From NCBI GenBank assembly GCA_019459085.1, contig JAIBEW010000003.1, forward strand, positions 124,001 through 188,000: a DNA stretch of 64,000 nt, in the 5' to 3' direction. Below the pieces are notes generated by a model. That model worked only from the letters and a program-made list of their open reading frames with translations, was not told the DNA's origin and made no database searches. This document shows, piece by piece, positions 15,370-22,753 of the stretch (the stretch's first letter is position 1; the number at the start of each line of letters is the position of its first letter). The position numbers and the translations under genes were made by a program. The DNA comes from Kaistella sp. Lineage in GTDB: Bacteria > Bacteroidota > Bacteroidia > Flavobacteriales > Weeksellaceae.

Positions 15370-17755
15370 GAAGCGGTTTCCCATTCTGCAGCATGTACTG
15401 AATTCTTTCCAAAGTTTTTCTTTCGCCGCAAAGCTGAAGGAAGGTTTCTCTTTCAAGGTTCAGTAAATACTGTTCTGTAACAATCGTTGGTTCCGAAAGA
15501 TTTCCACCGACCAAAACGTTGGCAAGTTTGTCCGCGATAAGTTTGTCGTGCGCAGAAATATATTTTCCGGTCAGCATCTGGTCTGTTCCAACGTAGAACA
15601 TTCCAAGAGCATCTTTACCCAAAACTTTTACTTTCTGCTCGATTGGCTGCGTATAACCGTGTTCGGCTAAGCTTTTTGCAAGCATTTTTGCAGTCATGAT
15701 CTGACGGTTTTTATCTACGACTACTATGTCTTTATGTTCTTCCAGGATTCCCATATCGAACGCTTCGTACGCTGATGTGGCTACTTTACCCATCGCGATA
15801 TTCATGAAAGCATCACGCAGACGGTTATTTTTCACATCATCGCTGTGGAATTCACGCGAAGTTCTGATTGCCAGTTCCTTGGTTCCGCCACCGCCCGGAA
15901 TTACGCCGACGCCGGTTTCCACAAGTCCGATATACGTTTCTGCTGCGGCCACAACGCGGTCGGCGTGCATAGTCATTTCGCAACCGCCTCCCAAAGTCAT
16001 TCCGTGAGGAGCAACTACGACGGGAATTGAGGAATAACGGACTCTCATCATGGATTTCTGAAAATAGGCAATCGCCATATTCAGATCATCCCAGTCCTGT
16101 TCGATCGCCATCATGAGAATCATGGCCAAATTGGCTCCAACGGAGAAATTTGAACCCTGATTTCCGATGACCAGACCGTCGTATTCTTTTTCTGCGAGGT
16201 CGATCGCTCTGTTCAAACCGTCCAGAACTTCGCCGCCCAGAGAATTCATTTTGGAACGAATTTCGAAATTGATGATTCCGTCGCCCAGATCCTGAATAGC
16301 AGAACCTGAATTACTCCAAAGCGTTTTGTTTTTCCGGATATTATCGAGGATGATGAAAGATTCCTTCCCAGGAATATTACTGTAGTTTCCTGAGTTTTTA
16401 TCGAAGAAAATGCTCTGACCTTCGTCATTCACTTTATAGAAAGTTTCAACAGTTTTAACCCAGTCTGAAACTTCATAACCCGATTCTTTTGCCAGTTCAA
16501 TTCCTTTCTGAACGCCAACCGCATCCCAGATTTCAAACGGGCCGTTTTCCCAGCCGAAACCGGCACGCATCGCGTCGTCGATTTTGTAAACTTCGTCGGA
16601 AACTTCCGGAACTTTGTGGGAAACGTAAGCGAAGAGGGCACCCAAAGATTTTCTGTAGAGTTCTCCGGCTTTGTCTTTTCCGCCGATGAGCACTTTGAAA
16701 CGGTCAATCGGTTTGTCTATATTTTTTGTAAGTTCGAGGGTAGGGAAGTTCGATTTTCCCTGGAGTTCATACTCCATCGTTTCGAGGTTCAGTCCGTGAA
16801 TCTCCGATTTGCCTTCCGCGTTTTTGATTTTTTTGTAGAAACCCTGCTCTGTTTTGGAGCCGAGCCATTTGTTATCGACCATTTTCTGGATGTAATCCGG
16901 AAGCGAGAAGACGTTATTGAAATCATTGGCTTCAACACCGCTTTGGTTAACGCCGTTGGCAACCATTACCAAAGTATCCAAGCCAACAACATCAGCAGTT
17001 CTGAATGTTGCAGATTTTGGTCGGCCGATGACAGGTCCCGTCAGTTTATCGATATCGGTCACGTTCAATCCCAAATTTTTCACTTCGTGCAGAAGATTCA
17101 TCATCGAGAAAACGCCGATTCTGTTCGCAATAAACGCCGGTGTATCTTTTGCCAGAACGGTAGTTTTTCCTAAAAACTTCGCGCCGTATTCCATATAAAA
17201 TCTGGCAATTTCAGGATCGGTTTCCGGAGTTGGAATGACTTCCAGTAACGGTAAATATCTTACCGGATTAAAGAAGTGTGTTCCGGCAAAATGTGTCTTA
17301 AAATCATCGCTTCGGCCATCAATGAGAAAATGAATCGGAATTCCCGAAGTGTTGGACGAAACCAGAGTTCCGGGTTTCCTGAACTGCTCAATCTTTTCGT
17401 ATACCGATTTCTTGATGTCGAGTCTTTCAACCACCACTTCGATAATCCAGTCGGTGTTTTTTATTTTCGGAAGGTCGTCATCAAAGTTTCCAACCGTAAT
17501 TCTTTCCGCAAATTTTGGAGTATATAAAAGAGCAGGACTTGCCTTTTTAAGTTTTTCAAAATTTTCAGAAGCAATTCTGTTCTGCACAGATTTATCGTCT
17601 TTGGTCAATCCTTTTTTCTGTTCAGTTTCTGACAGTTCGAAAGGGATAATGTCGAGCAGAAGCACTTGAACACCAATATTGGCGAAGTGCGCCGCAATTC
17701 CGGAACCCATAATCCCCGAACCGAGAACCGTAACGTGTTTGATTCTTCTTTTCAT
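15362..17755 (-). CDS. fadN: 3-hydroxyacyl-CoA dehydrogenase / enoyl-CoA hydratase (FadN type)
   Basis: 797 residues. The dehydrogenase half comes first (NAD-binding VLGSGIMGSGIAAHFAN at ~10-26, then the 3HCDH C-terminal domain with GFGWENGPFEIWDAVG near ~400). An enoyl-CoA hydratase/crotonase domain follows (GLVIGNQGSNFSVGANL; GMTLGGGCEMTMHADRVV). This order is the reverse of E. coli FadB and matches Bacillus FadN (~789). It hydrates 2-enoyl-CoA and oxidises the 3-hydroxy product. First fad gene behind the MarR regulator, with a 4-nt gap. The last codon and stop lie inside a heptad repeat. Confidence 0.95.
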   Translation of the reverse strand: MKRRIKHVTVLGSGIMGSGIAAHFANIGVQVLLLDIIPFELSETEQKKGLTKDDKSVQNRIASENFEKLKKASPALLYTPKFAERITVGNFDDDLPKIKNTDWIIEVVVERLDIKKSVYEKIEQFRKPGTLVSSNTSGIPIHFLIDGRSDDFKTHFAGTHFFNPVRYLPLLEVIPTPETDPEIARFYMEYGAKFLGKTTVLAKDTPAFIANRIGVFSMMNLLHEVKNLGLNVTDIDKLTGPVIGRPKSATFRTADVVGLDTLVMVANGVNQSGVEANDFNNVFSLPDYIQKMVDNKWLGSKTEQGFYKKIKNAEGKSEIHGLNLETMEYELQGKSNFPTLELTKNIDKPIDRFKVLIGGKDKAGELYRKSLGALFAYVSHKVPEVSDEVYKIDDAMRAGFGWENGPFEIWDAVGVQKGIELAKESGYEVSDWVKTVETFYKVNDEGQSIFFDKNSGNYSNIPGKESFIILDNIRKNKTLWSNSGSAIQDLGDGIINFEIRSKMNSLGGEVLDGLNRAIDLAEKEYDGLVIGNQGSNFSVGANLAMILMMAIEQDWDDLNMAIAYFQKSMMRVRYSSIPVVVAPHGMTLGGGCEMTMHADRVVAAAETYIGLVETGVGVIPGGGGTKELAIRTSREFHSDDVKNNRLRDAFMNIAMGKVATSAYEAFDMGILEEHKDIVVVDKNRQIMTAKMLAKSLAEHGYTQPIEQKVKVLGKDALGMFYVGTDQMLTGKYISAHDKLIADKLANVLVGGNLSEPTIVTEQYLLNLERETFLQLCGERKTLERIQYMLQNGKPLRN

Positions 17756-17759
17756 ATTC

Positions 17760-18212
17760 TTATTTTTTGTTGTTCAGATTGTTGGCAATTTTCATAATTT
17801 CAGACATTACTTCCTTGAAAACGTCCATTTTTTCCTGAGAAATACTGTCTACCACCGTTTTATTGAAATTTACCACCACTTCTTTAGATAAATTTCTGCT
17901 ATTCAGTCCTTTATCGGTTAATTTTATAATGACTTCGCGTTTGTCGCTTGTGGTTTTCTCTTTGTAGATGTAGCCGTTGTCCTCCAGAAGTTTAATGATC
18001 CTGGTGAGCGAAGTGGGTTCTATCGCCATTTTGGGCCCCAGATTCGTACTTCTCGTGCCTTCTTTAGGATCAATTTTTAAAAGGGTCAATGCCTGAACCG
18101 CTGTTGCATCGTGGTCATGTGCAAGGTCGGAGTACATTTTTGAAACCGACAGCCAGGTGGATTTCAGCAGTAAATCAATATTCTCAACCTTTTCAATTTT
18201 TTTCTTTTCCAT
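17760..18212 (-). CDS. MarR family transcriptional regulator, likely fad operon repressor
   Basis: 150 residues with a winged-helix core: TSLTRIIKLLEDNGYIYKEK as recognition helix and start of the wing, then SDKREVIIKLTDKG, the MarR wing signature DxR. It lies 4 nt upstream of fadN in the same operon. A perfect 28-nt palindrome covers its promoter, so autoregulation and control of the fad genes are inferred. MarR proteins usually release DNA on binding a small ligand; an acyl-CoA would fit this context but is not shown. Confidence 0.88.
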   Translation of the reverse strand: MEKKKIEKVENIDLLLKSTWLSVSKMYSDLAHDHDATAVQALTLLKIDPKEGTRSTNLGPKMAIEPTSLTRIIKLLEDNGYIYKEKTTSDKREVIIKLTDKGLNSRNLSKEVVVNFNKTVVDSISQEKMDVFKEVMSEIMKIANNLNNKK

Positions 18213-18233
18213 ATTTTTCCGATGGGTGTTTCA

Positions 18234-18241
18234 CAAATATA
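18234..18241 (-). promoter_or_regulatory. -7 element of the marR-fad promoter
   Basis: TATATTTG on the minus strand, 22 nt before the marR start codon and 3 nt from the palindrome. Confidence 0.6.
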
Positions 18242-18244
18242 ACA

Positions 18245-18272
18245 AAAAATACTATGCATGCATAGTATTTTT
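18245..18272. promoter_or_regulatory. Palindromic operator of the MarR regulator
   Basis: A perfect 28-nt palindrome with the core TACTATGCATGCATAGTA, flanked by A and T runs. It covers the position of the -33 box relative to the TATATTTG element, where a bound repressor would block transcription. Confidence 0.75.
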
Positions 18273-18371
18273 CTTGTAAAATATAAAGTATTGATTTAGT
18301 GAGCGTTAATTCATATGAGAAGCATAATAAAAACCTGCTGAAAAAATTAAACAAAATCTGTGAGTAACGAT

Positions 18372-19295
18372 TTAATGAAAGTTCTCAATTAAACTTAACA
18401 TTTCTTTAAAGGATGTACATTTTTCTTGAATAGTATCATCAGAAATCTCCCAAAATGGTGTTTTATATTCAAATTTCAAATTGGAGAGGTTCTTTCTGCA
18501 GTTTTTCTGGAGAAACGAGTAGAGCATTTCTTTCTCTAAATCCGGTGCAAAAATCTTTGGCGGGACAAATTCATCGCTAAAATAAAAGATTTTCGGGTTC
18601 AGCAATTCATCATGCCGCAGCAGAATATCTTCTGTAATTCCCGCATCCAGCTTCTTGTCGTTGATTAGCCAGATTTTATCGGCAAACTCCTTCGAAAGAC
18701 GCCAGTCGTGGGAAGAAAAAAGAATGATTTTACTTTGATTTTTAGCCAGTTCCCGAAGTAATTTAAGAATGATAATTTTATTTTCCTCGTCCAGATGAGT
18801 GGTGGGCTCATCGAGAATAATCATCGGCGAATTTTGTGCTAAAGCCCTTCCTATAAATGCTTTCTGTAAATTTCCGTCGGAGAGTTTCTGTAGCGGAAAA
18901 TCACGGTACTGCATCAAATTAAGACTTTCAATAATTTCTTCAACTTCCAGTTTGTCGGATTTTGTAAGTTCGAAATAATAAGGATAGTGAATGTACTTGC
19001 CCAGGGACACCAGATCAGTCAGTGTGTAATTTGCCGGAATCTGCGATTTTGAAAAAACAACTGCAACCTGTTCTGCAATCTCTTTATAGGAAAGGTTTTT
19101 AACATTTTTCTGATTCAACAAAACTTCACCGCCCAAAACAGGAATCTGATGCAGAATACTTTTAATTAAAGTGGTTTTCCCGACACCGTTGTTCCCGATA
19201 AGCAGACCGATTTCCCCTGAAGCCAGCGCGGTTTCAACGCCTTCTATTAAAGGCGTTTTATAACCGATTGTTGTATTCTTTAATTCTAAAAACAT
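18372..19295 (-). CDS. ABC transporter ATP-binding protein (FecE/BtuD-like importer)
   Basis: 307 residues. Walker A is GNNGVGKTT (34-42), Walker B MIILDEPTTHLD (158-169) with catalytic Glu163, and the signature motif reads LSDGN (138-142) instead of the usual LSGGQ. About 70 extra C-terminal residues of unknown role follow the ATPase core. It powers the FecCD-type permease whose gene ends 1 nt upstream. The substrate is probably a chelated metal or cobalamin, from family knowledge only. No substrate-binding protein gene is adjacent. Confidence 0.85.
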   Translation of the reverse strand: MFLELKNTTIGYKTPLIEGVETALASGEIGLLIGNNGVGKTTLIKSILHQIPVLGGEVLLNQKNVKNLSYKEIAEQVAVVFSKSQIPANYTLTDLVSLGKYIHYPYYFELTKSDKLEVEEIIESLNLMQYRDFPLQKLSDGNLQKAFIGRALAQNSPMIILDEPTTHLDEENKIIILKLLRELAKNQSKIILFSSHDWRLSKEFADKIWLINDKKLDAGITEDILLRHDELLNPKIFYFSDEFVPPKIFAPDLEKEMLYSFLQKNCRKNLSNLKFEYKTPFWEISDDTIQEKCTSFKEMLSLIENFH

Positions 19296-19296
19296 C

Positions 19297-20271
19297 TTAC
19301 ACCGTTCTTTTATTCAACATCATCATTAAAATCACCGGAATTCCAAACAGCGATGTAATGACATTCAACGGAAACTGACTAGTTTCGGAAACAATGGAGA
19401 AAAACTCCATGATGAATATTCCGAGGAGCATATTCAGAATCCATTGCTGCCAAAGTTTTGCCGGATTGAAAATCATTCTGGAAAAATGCGGAACCACAAT
19501 TCCTATGAACAGAATAGGTCCTAAAAATGCCGTTACAGAAGCCGAAAGCAGTGATGAAGCCACTATTACAAAAAGTTTAAGCCGATTAAGATTCACACCG
19601 AGACTTTGCGCGTACGAAGTTCCCAAAGAATTTCCGATCAACGGTTTTATCGCATTGAAACTGATCAACAATCCAATGATCACGATAACGGTTAACACCA
19701 AAATCTGATTGGTTGAAACCTGATTATTAGCTCCGAAACTCCATAAAATATAGTTTTTCAGACTCTGATTTTCAGCATAAAACTGAAGGATTGAAACCAC
19801 GGCGCCCGCCAGTGCGGAAATCAGAAACCCGAAAATGATCAGAAATGATTTATCCCGAAATCTTCCGGAAAATGCGAGCAGAATAAACATCAACACGAAA
19901 CTTCCGGCAATGGCCGAAATGCTCAGGAAACTGTTCTGCAAGAACTCAGGAAGTATAAAATCCTTAGCGAAAAAGATATAAAAGGCGACACTTAAACTCG
20001 CCACCGAGGTAATTCCCAAAACCGACGGACCTGCCAAAGGATTCTGGAAATATTCCTGCAGCAGAAACCCCGACGTTGGAATAGAAATGCCGGCCAAAAG
20101 CATCGCCAAAACGCGGTTGATGCGCAATTGCGCGATTTGGGAGTTTAGTGAATCGGAAGAGATATAATCAGAAAAAGTAAGTTTCAGAAATCCGATATTC
20201 AGGTTAATGACGACTGATAAAATAATCCCGATAGTGATGAGCAGGCAAATGATTTTGAAGTTTTTGCTCAT
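19297..20271 (-). CDS. FecCD family ABC importer permease
   Basis: 324 residues from the ATG at 20271 (MSKNFKIICLL). An upstream TTG at 20286 is in frame, but the ATG is preferred. Multiple membrane segments; family motifs include RINRVLAMLLAGISIPTSG (family form RLPR.L.A...G..L..SG), NPLAGPSVLGI and LGPILFIGIVVPHFSRMI (the coupling-helix region contacting the ATPase). Works as a homodimer to import siderophore-, heme- or B12-like substrates. Paired with the ATPase gene just downstream, and possibly co-transcribed with the TlpA-like gene 38 nt upstream. Confidence 0.88.
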   Translation of the reverse strand: MSKNFKIICLLITIGIILSVVINLNIGFLKLTFSDYISSDSLNSQIAQLRINRVLAMLLAGISIPTSGFLLQEYFQNPLAGPSVLGITSVASLSVAFYIFFAKDFILPEFLQNSFLSISAIAGSFVLMFILLAFSGRFRDKSFLIIFGFLISALAGAVVSILQFYAENQSLKNYILWSFGANNQVSTNQILVLTVIVIIGLLISFNAIKPLIGNSLGTSYAQSLGVNLNRLKLFVIVASSLLSASVTAFLGPILFIGIVVPHFSRMIFNPAKLWQQWILNMLLGIFIMEFFSIVSETSQFPLNVITSLFGIPVILMMMLNKRTV

Positions 20272-20309
20272 AATAATAACCTTCAAGTTTATAAACCTGA
20301 AGGTGATAT

Positions 20310-20882
20310 TTATTTAAAAGAGTTAATTTTTTCAGCAAGCATTTCTTTGCTCATCATCCCAACGGTTTCATCAGTTTTGTCGCCCTTCCGCATCATGGTA
20401 AACGGAATCGAACCGCCGTCCCACTTTTTGAAATTTACAGGGAAAAATTCTGGCGAGAGTTTTTCTCCGTCCACCAGAACGATGTTGTCAGAAAGATTAT
20501 TTTCTTCAGCAAACGCTTTCACTTTGGTTTCCCAGTCTTCTCGGGCATCCAGACCAATAAACGTAAATTTAATTGGTTCCGTTTTCAGTTCCTGCATTTT
20601 TTCCTTGAAATGAGGGATTTCCCTCATACACGGTCCGCACCAGGTCGCGAAAAAGTTCGTGATATACAGCGTATCATTATTCTGTTTTGCAAGCATTTTC
20701 GAAGTCTGTTCCGGTGTTAATTCAATCTGTTTGAAAGGCATGATGCTTTCCGTAGGCACGTTGGATTCCGGAACCGTAACCGAATCGGTTTGGTAGTTTT
20801 CTGAACTTTCGGCAACCGCGGTTTCTTTTTTACAGGAAGAAACTAATGTGATTACAAGTAGACTCAGGAGTATTTTTTTCAT
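20310..20882 (-). CDS. TlpA-like thioredoxin-fold lipoprotein
   Basis: 190 residues, lipoprotein signal with Cys17 (LVSSC), then a Ser/Glu/Val-rich linker and a thioredoxin fold with the redox motif WCGPC (81-85) in FFATWCGPCMREIPHF. It is likely a periplasmic thiol-disulfide reductase tethered to a membrane. Family members reduce apocytochrome c or other periplasmic thiols; the partner here is unknown. It reads in the same direction as the FecCD/FecE genes and diverges from the reductase gene with only 32 nt between the start codons. Confidence 0.85.
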   Translation of the reverse strand: MKKILLSLLVITLVSSCKKETAVAESSENYQTDSVTVPESNVPTESIMPFKQIELTPEQTSKMLAKQNNDTLYITNFFATWCGPCMREIPHFKEKMQELKTEPIKFTFIGLDAREDWETKVKAFAEENNLSDNIVLVDGEKLSPEFFPVNFKKWDGGSIPFTMMRKGDKTDETVGMMSKEMLAEKINSFK

Positions 20883-20893
20883 TTTATTTTTAT

Positions 20894-20901
20894 TATTTTT
20901 G
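20894..20901 (+). promoter_or_regulatory. -7 element of the reductase promoter
   Basis: TATTTTTG, 13 nt before the ATG at 20915, giving a very short leader. It lies in the narrow divergent gap with the TlpA-like gene. Confidence 0.5.
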
Positions 20902-20914
20902 AAACAATATTGAT

Positions 20915-22039
20915 ATGGAAAATCTTTTACCCAGAGCGAAGCAGGCAGAATTTCACCGCCTAAAATTAACGAAAAAGCGACAACTGACCAAAAACACTTT
21001 TGAGATGGAATTTGATATTCCGGAAGTGCTGAAACCGAATTTCAAGTTTGAAGCAGGGCAGTATGTGACTGTAAAATACCCCTCGAAAGGAACCGTTTTT
21101 CAGAATGATTTTTCCCTGACTTCAGCCCCATTTGAACAGAAAATTACTTTAGGAATCAAGATCAATAACAAAGAAAGTTCTACAAATGATTTATTCGGCG
21201 GTTTCGAAGTTGGTGATAAAGTGGAAATTTCTGAGCCGAAAGGCCGCTTTACTTTGGTTTCAAAGCCTCATGAATTCAGGACCATCATCGGTTTTGCCGG
21301 AGGAATCGGAATTACGCCGTTGATCAGTCATTTCAAAAATATCTTATACCGTGAACCGAGAACGCGGCTTTTCCTTTTTTACGGCAACCGCAAATCAGAA
21401 GAAATCGCCTTTAAAAATGAACTTGACGCGCTGGCTAAAAAATACGGAAACCGCCTGCAGATTTTCTATTTTTTTTCACAGGAAACCATGTCGGATAATT
21501 TATTTCACGGCCGTCTCGACGAAAGAAAACTAAAACTGATCATCAACCAAATCCTTCATCTGGATGATACTGACGAAGAGAGCACGATTTGGGACGCGGT
21601 GGATGAAGTGCTGATCTGCGGAAAAGGAGAGATGATAAAATCGCTCGCCAACGCCTGTTACAACAACGGAATTCCGAAAAAAAACATCCATTTTGAGCTT
21701 TTTGAAGAATACAATGAAGATATTTATCCGCAGGAAAAAGAATTTCCTCTGATCGAAGATATTGAAGTGGATTTTAAACTTTTTAACAGCCATTATTCCA
21801 CAAAACTGGAAGACAACAGGTCAAGGCTACTTCAGCAGCTTTTGGTACAGAAATTTCCGTTGCCTTATTCGTGCAAATCCGGAATCTGCGGCAGTTGTGA
21901 ATGCATTCTGGAAGAAGGTGAAGTTGAACTTCTGGAAAATGAATACCTGACGGAAAAAGAAGAAAAGAAAGGACATATTCTTGCCTGCATGTCGGTGATT
22001 TTGAGCAAAAAAATAAAGGTTAACTTTGATCTGATGTAA
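20915..22039 (+). CDS. FAD/NAD(P)H oxidoreductase with C-terminal 2Fe-2S domain (PaaE-like)
   Basis: 374 residues in three parts: an FAD-binding beta-barrel (QNDFSLTSAPFEQ), a nucleotide-binding domain (IGFAGGIGITPLISH, LFYGNRKSEEIAF) and a plant-type ferredoxin domain at the C-terminus with Cys320-x4-Cys325-x2-Cys328 and Cys358 (CKSGICGSC and ILACM). Such proteins pass electrons from NAD(P)H to an oxygenase or other acceptor. No paa genes are nearby, so the electron acceptor is unknown. Confidence 0.87.
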   Translation: MENLLPRAKQAEFHRLKLTKKRQLTKNTFEMEFDIPEVLKPNFKFEAGQYVTVKYPSKGTVFQNDFSLTSAPFEQKITLGIKINNKESSTNDLFGGFEVGDKVEISEPKGRFTLVSKPHEFRTIIGFAGGIGITPLISHFKNILYREPRTRLFLFYGNRKSEEIAFKNELDALAKKYGNRLQIFYFFSQETMSDNLFHGRLDERKLKLIINQILHLDDTDEESTIWDAVDEVLICGKGEMIKSLANACYNNGIPKKNIHFELFEEYNEDIYPQEKEFPLIEDIEVDFKLFNSHYSTKLEDNRSRLLQQLLVQKFPLPYSCKSGICGSCECILEEGEVELLENEYLTEKEEKKGHILACMSVILSKKIKVNFDLM

Positions 22040-22070
22040 TCGCCCGCTAAAATGTGTAAATGAATATCAT

Positions 22071-22688
22071 TTGAAAAAAATACTGGATTTTCTGAAGTCA
22101 TTTTTCAACCTTGTTGAAATGGGGATTTTGCTGATGATTTTAGCAAATATCTGGGTTTTCGCATTGACAAACGGGCGCACTTATACCAAAATTTCCAAAA
22201 TTCCACCGCGCGAGACTGCGTTGGTTCTGGGAACATCACCGAGAATGAGGTCCGGACTGTCAAATCCCTATTTTACGTCCAGAATGGATGCCACTGCATT
22301 GCTTTATCATCACGGAAAAATAAAAAAAATCATTGTAAGCGGGGAAAAAAGTCAGGGTTATGATGAACCCTCGGCTATGAAAAACTATTTGGTTTATCAG
22401 GAAGGTGTTCCTGAAAATATCATCATTGAAGATCCAAGAGGTTTTAAAACGCAGACGAGCATCAGCAACTGTAAAAAAGTTTTTGAACAGAACAACGTTA
22501 TTATTGTTTCACAGGGATTCCACAACCTTAGAGCGCTTTTTTATGCCCGAAATAATGACATGAATGCACTGGGTTTTGATGCGCACGATGTTCTGAGCAA
22601 CCAAAGTTATTACCGAAACCAATCCAGAGAGTTTTTGGCACGCGTGATGGCCGTGGTTTATTACCTTTTGGGGATTGACGGCGACTAG
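22071..22688 (+). CDS. SanA/YdcF-like (DUF218) membrane protein
   Basis: 205 residues from a TTG start at 22071; no in-frame ATG exists before codon 17. A single N-terminal membrane segment (EMGILLMILANIWVFALT) precedes a DUF218 domain with LVLGTSPRMRSGLSNPYF, KIIVSGEKS, EDPRGFKTQTSISN and VIIVSQGFHNLRALFYA, close to E. coli SanA, which affects envelope permeability to vancomycin at high temperature. The enzymatic activity of the family is not established. It follows the reductase gene by 31 nt and ends before a strong terminator. Confidence 0.8.
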   Translation: MKKILDFLKSFFNLVEMGILLMILANIWVFALTNGRTYTKISKIPPRETALVLGTSPRMRSGLSNPYFTSRMDATALLYHHGKIKKIIVSGEKSQGYDEPSAMKNYLVYQEGVPENIIIEDPRGFKTQTSISNCKKVFEQNNVIIVSQGFHNLRALFYARNNDMNALGFDAHDVLSNQSYYRNQSREFLARVMAVVYYLLGIDGD

Positions 22689-22714
22689 TTATTTTTCAGA
22701 CCGCAATTTTTCGC

Positions 22715-22750
22715 AAAAAAATTCTGCTTTTTACAAGGCAGAATTTTTTT
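22715..22750. terminator. Bidirectional terminator between sanA-like and tamL
   Basis: A perfect 13-bp stem (AAAAAAATTCTGC and its complement) with a 10-nt loop, and T runs on both exits. It serves both convergent genes. Confidence 0.9.
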
Positions 22751-22753
22751 TTA

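Noticed and set aside
16616-17173. 185-codon plus-strand frame antisense to fadN
   Set aside because: Fully within a clearly coding gene on the other strand; no start context or family motif.
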